A DNA stretch of 13,791 bases from JAAFHN01 sp031421855 (GTDB lineage: Bacteria > Pseudomonadota > Gammaproteobacteria > Burkholderiales > Burkholderiaceae_C): positions 1 to 13,791 of the forward strand of contig JANOPN010000044.1 in NCBI GenBank assembly GCA_031421855.1. Direction: 5' to 3'. The notes beneath the pieces were generated by a model. The model made no database searches. It had not been told where the DNA came from and saw nothing but the letters and a program-made list of their open reading frames with translations. Position numbers and translations under genes: made by a program. Positions 13,553-13,791 of the stretch are shown here, piece by piece; position 1 is the stretch's first letter, and every line of letters begins with the position of its first letter.

Positions 13553-13791
13553 TCAGCCCTGCCCCCCGCGCGCGACCAAACTTTGCAACGTCGCTCGACT
13601 CGATCTCGCCACAACCGCGCTGGTCATGAGCACAAGGCCACCAGCGAGTCCGGCCCAAGGCCACAACATCCACGCAACCGCCGCTTGCGCACCGCTCAAT
13701 GCGCCATTGAATTCGCCATTTAGCGTGCCCTGTGCCTTGCCAAGACTCAAAATTTCTACGGCAAACACCCCGACACAAGCGCCCATCATCA
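13553..13791 (-). CDS. Small membrane protein, 3' part, runs off the window
   Basis: The visible frame gives at least 78 residues ending at TGA 13553-13555. Two hydrophobic segments are evident: MMGACVGVFAVEILSLG and, after a polar loop, AAVAWMLWPWAGLAGGLVLM. A basic C-terminus follows (RSSRATLQSLVARGGQG). Two ATG codons (13789, 13786) lie at the very edge, so the true start may be outside the window. Family not recognised. It precedes the exported 298-residue protein by 36 bases in the same direction. Confidence 0.55.
   Translation of the reverse strand, partial: MMGACVGVFAVEILSLGKAQGTLNGEFNGALSGAQAAVAWMLWPWAGLAGGLVLMTSAVVARSSRATLQSLVARGGQG

Overview
The window looks like a chromosomal segment of a betaproteobacterium, most likely Burkholderiales near Comamonadaceae. 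This is inferred from moderately high G+C, a compact EIIA(Man)-HPr-EI cluster with no sugar permease, a CaiB/BaiF CoA-transferase, and a short interspersed repeat of the kind common in that family. No rRNA, tRNA or CRISPR array was seen.

Left end (1-2161) is a decayed mobile integron zone. Rightward from about 1002 runs an integron integrase (intI) remnant. It has no ATG, GTG or TTG at the expected start, and it is cut after the first catalytic half by a repeat element. Divergent from it is an attI-like junction (881-905) followed leftward by one gene cassette coding for a membrane-anchored receiver (REC) protein. The cassette's 5' end TTAGGC matches the inverted core GCCTAAC that holds the stop codon of its gene. 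A 27-bp direct repeat pair (1596-1622, 1855-1881) and a 104-bp MITE with 16-bp perfect inverted ends and a 5-bp target duplication fill the rest. A 36-bp dispersed repeat occurs four times in the window (1695, 2072, 3504 reversed, 10366).

Middle (2162-10330): a leftward CaiB/BaiF CoA-transferase is divergent from a rightward chain of seven tightly packed genes: a small lipoprotein, an MFS transporter, EIIA(Man) (ptsM), HPr (ptsH), Enzyme I (ptsI), a secreted caspase-like (C14) protein and a secreted FecR-domain protein. Four junctions overlap or nearly touch (TTGA at 4074, 29 nt at 5780, TGATG at 7851, 9 nt at 9617), so co-transcription is likely. EI, HPr and EIIA form a phosphorelay with no EIIB/EIIC in view, which suggests a regulatory PTS. 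The caspase and FecR proteins are exported and probably work together in the envelope.

Right end (10422-13791) is all leftward. A Tat/Sec-exported carotenoid-oxygenase-family protein with all four iron histidines is paired with a secreted DUF2141 protein. Beyond them are an unrecognised 298-residue secreted protein and the 3' end of a small membrane protein that runs out of the window. The fecR and oxygenase genes converge on a short gap holding repeat copy D, which there folds into a hairpin.
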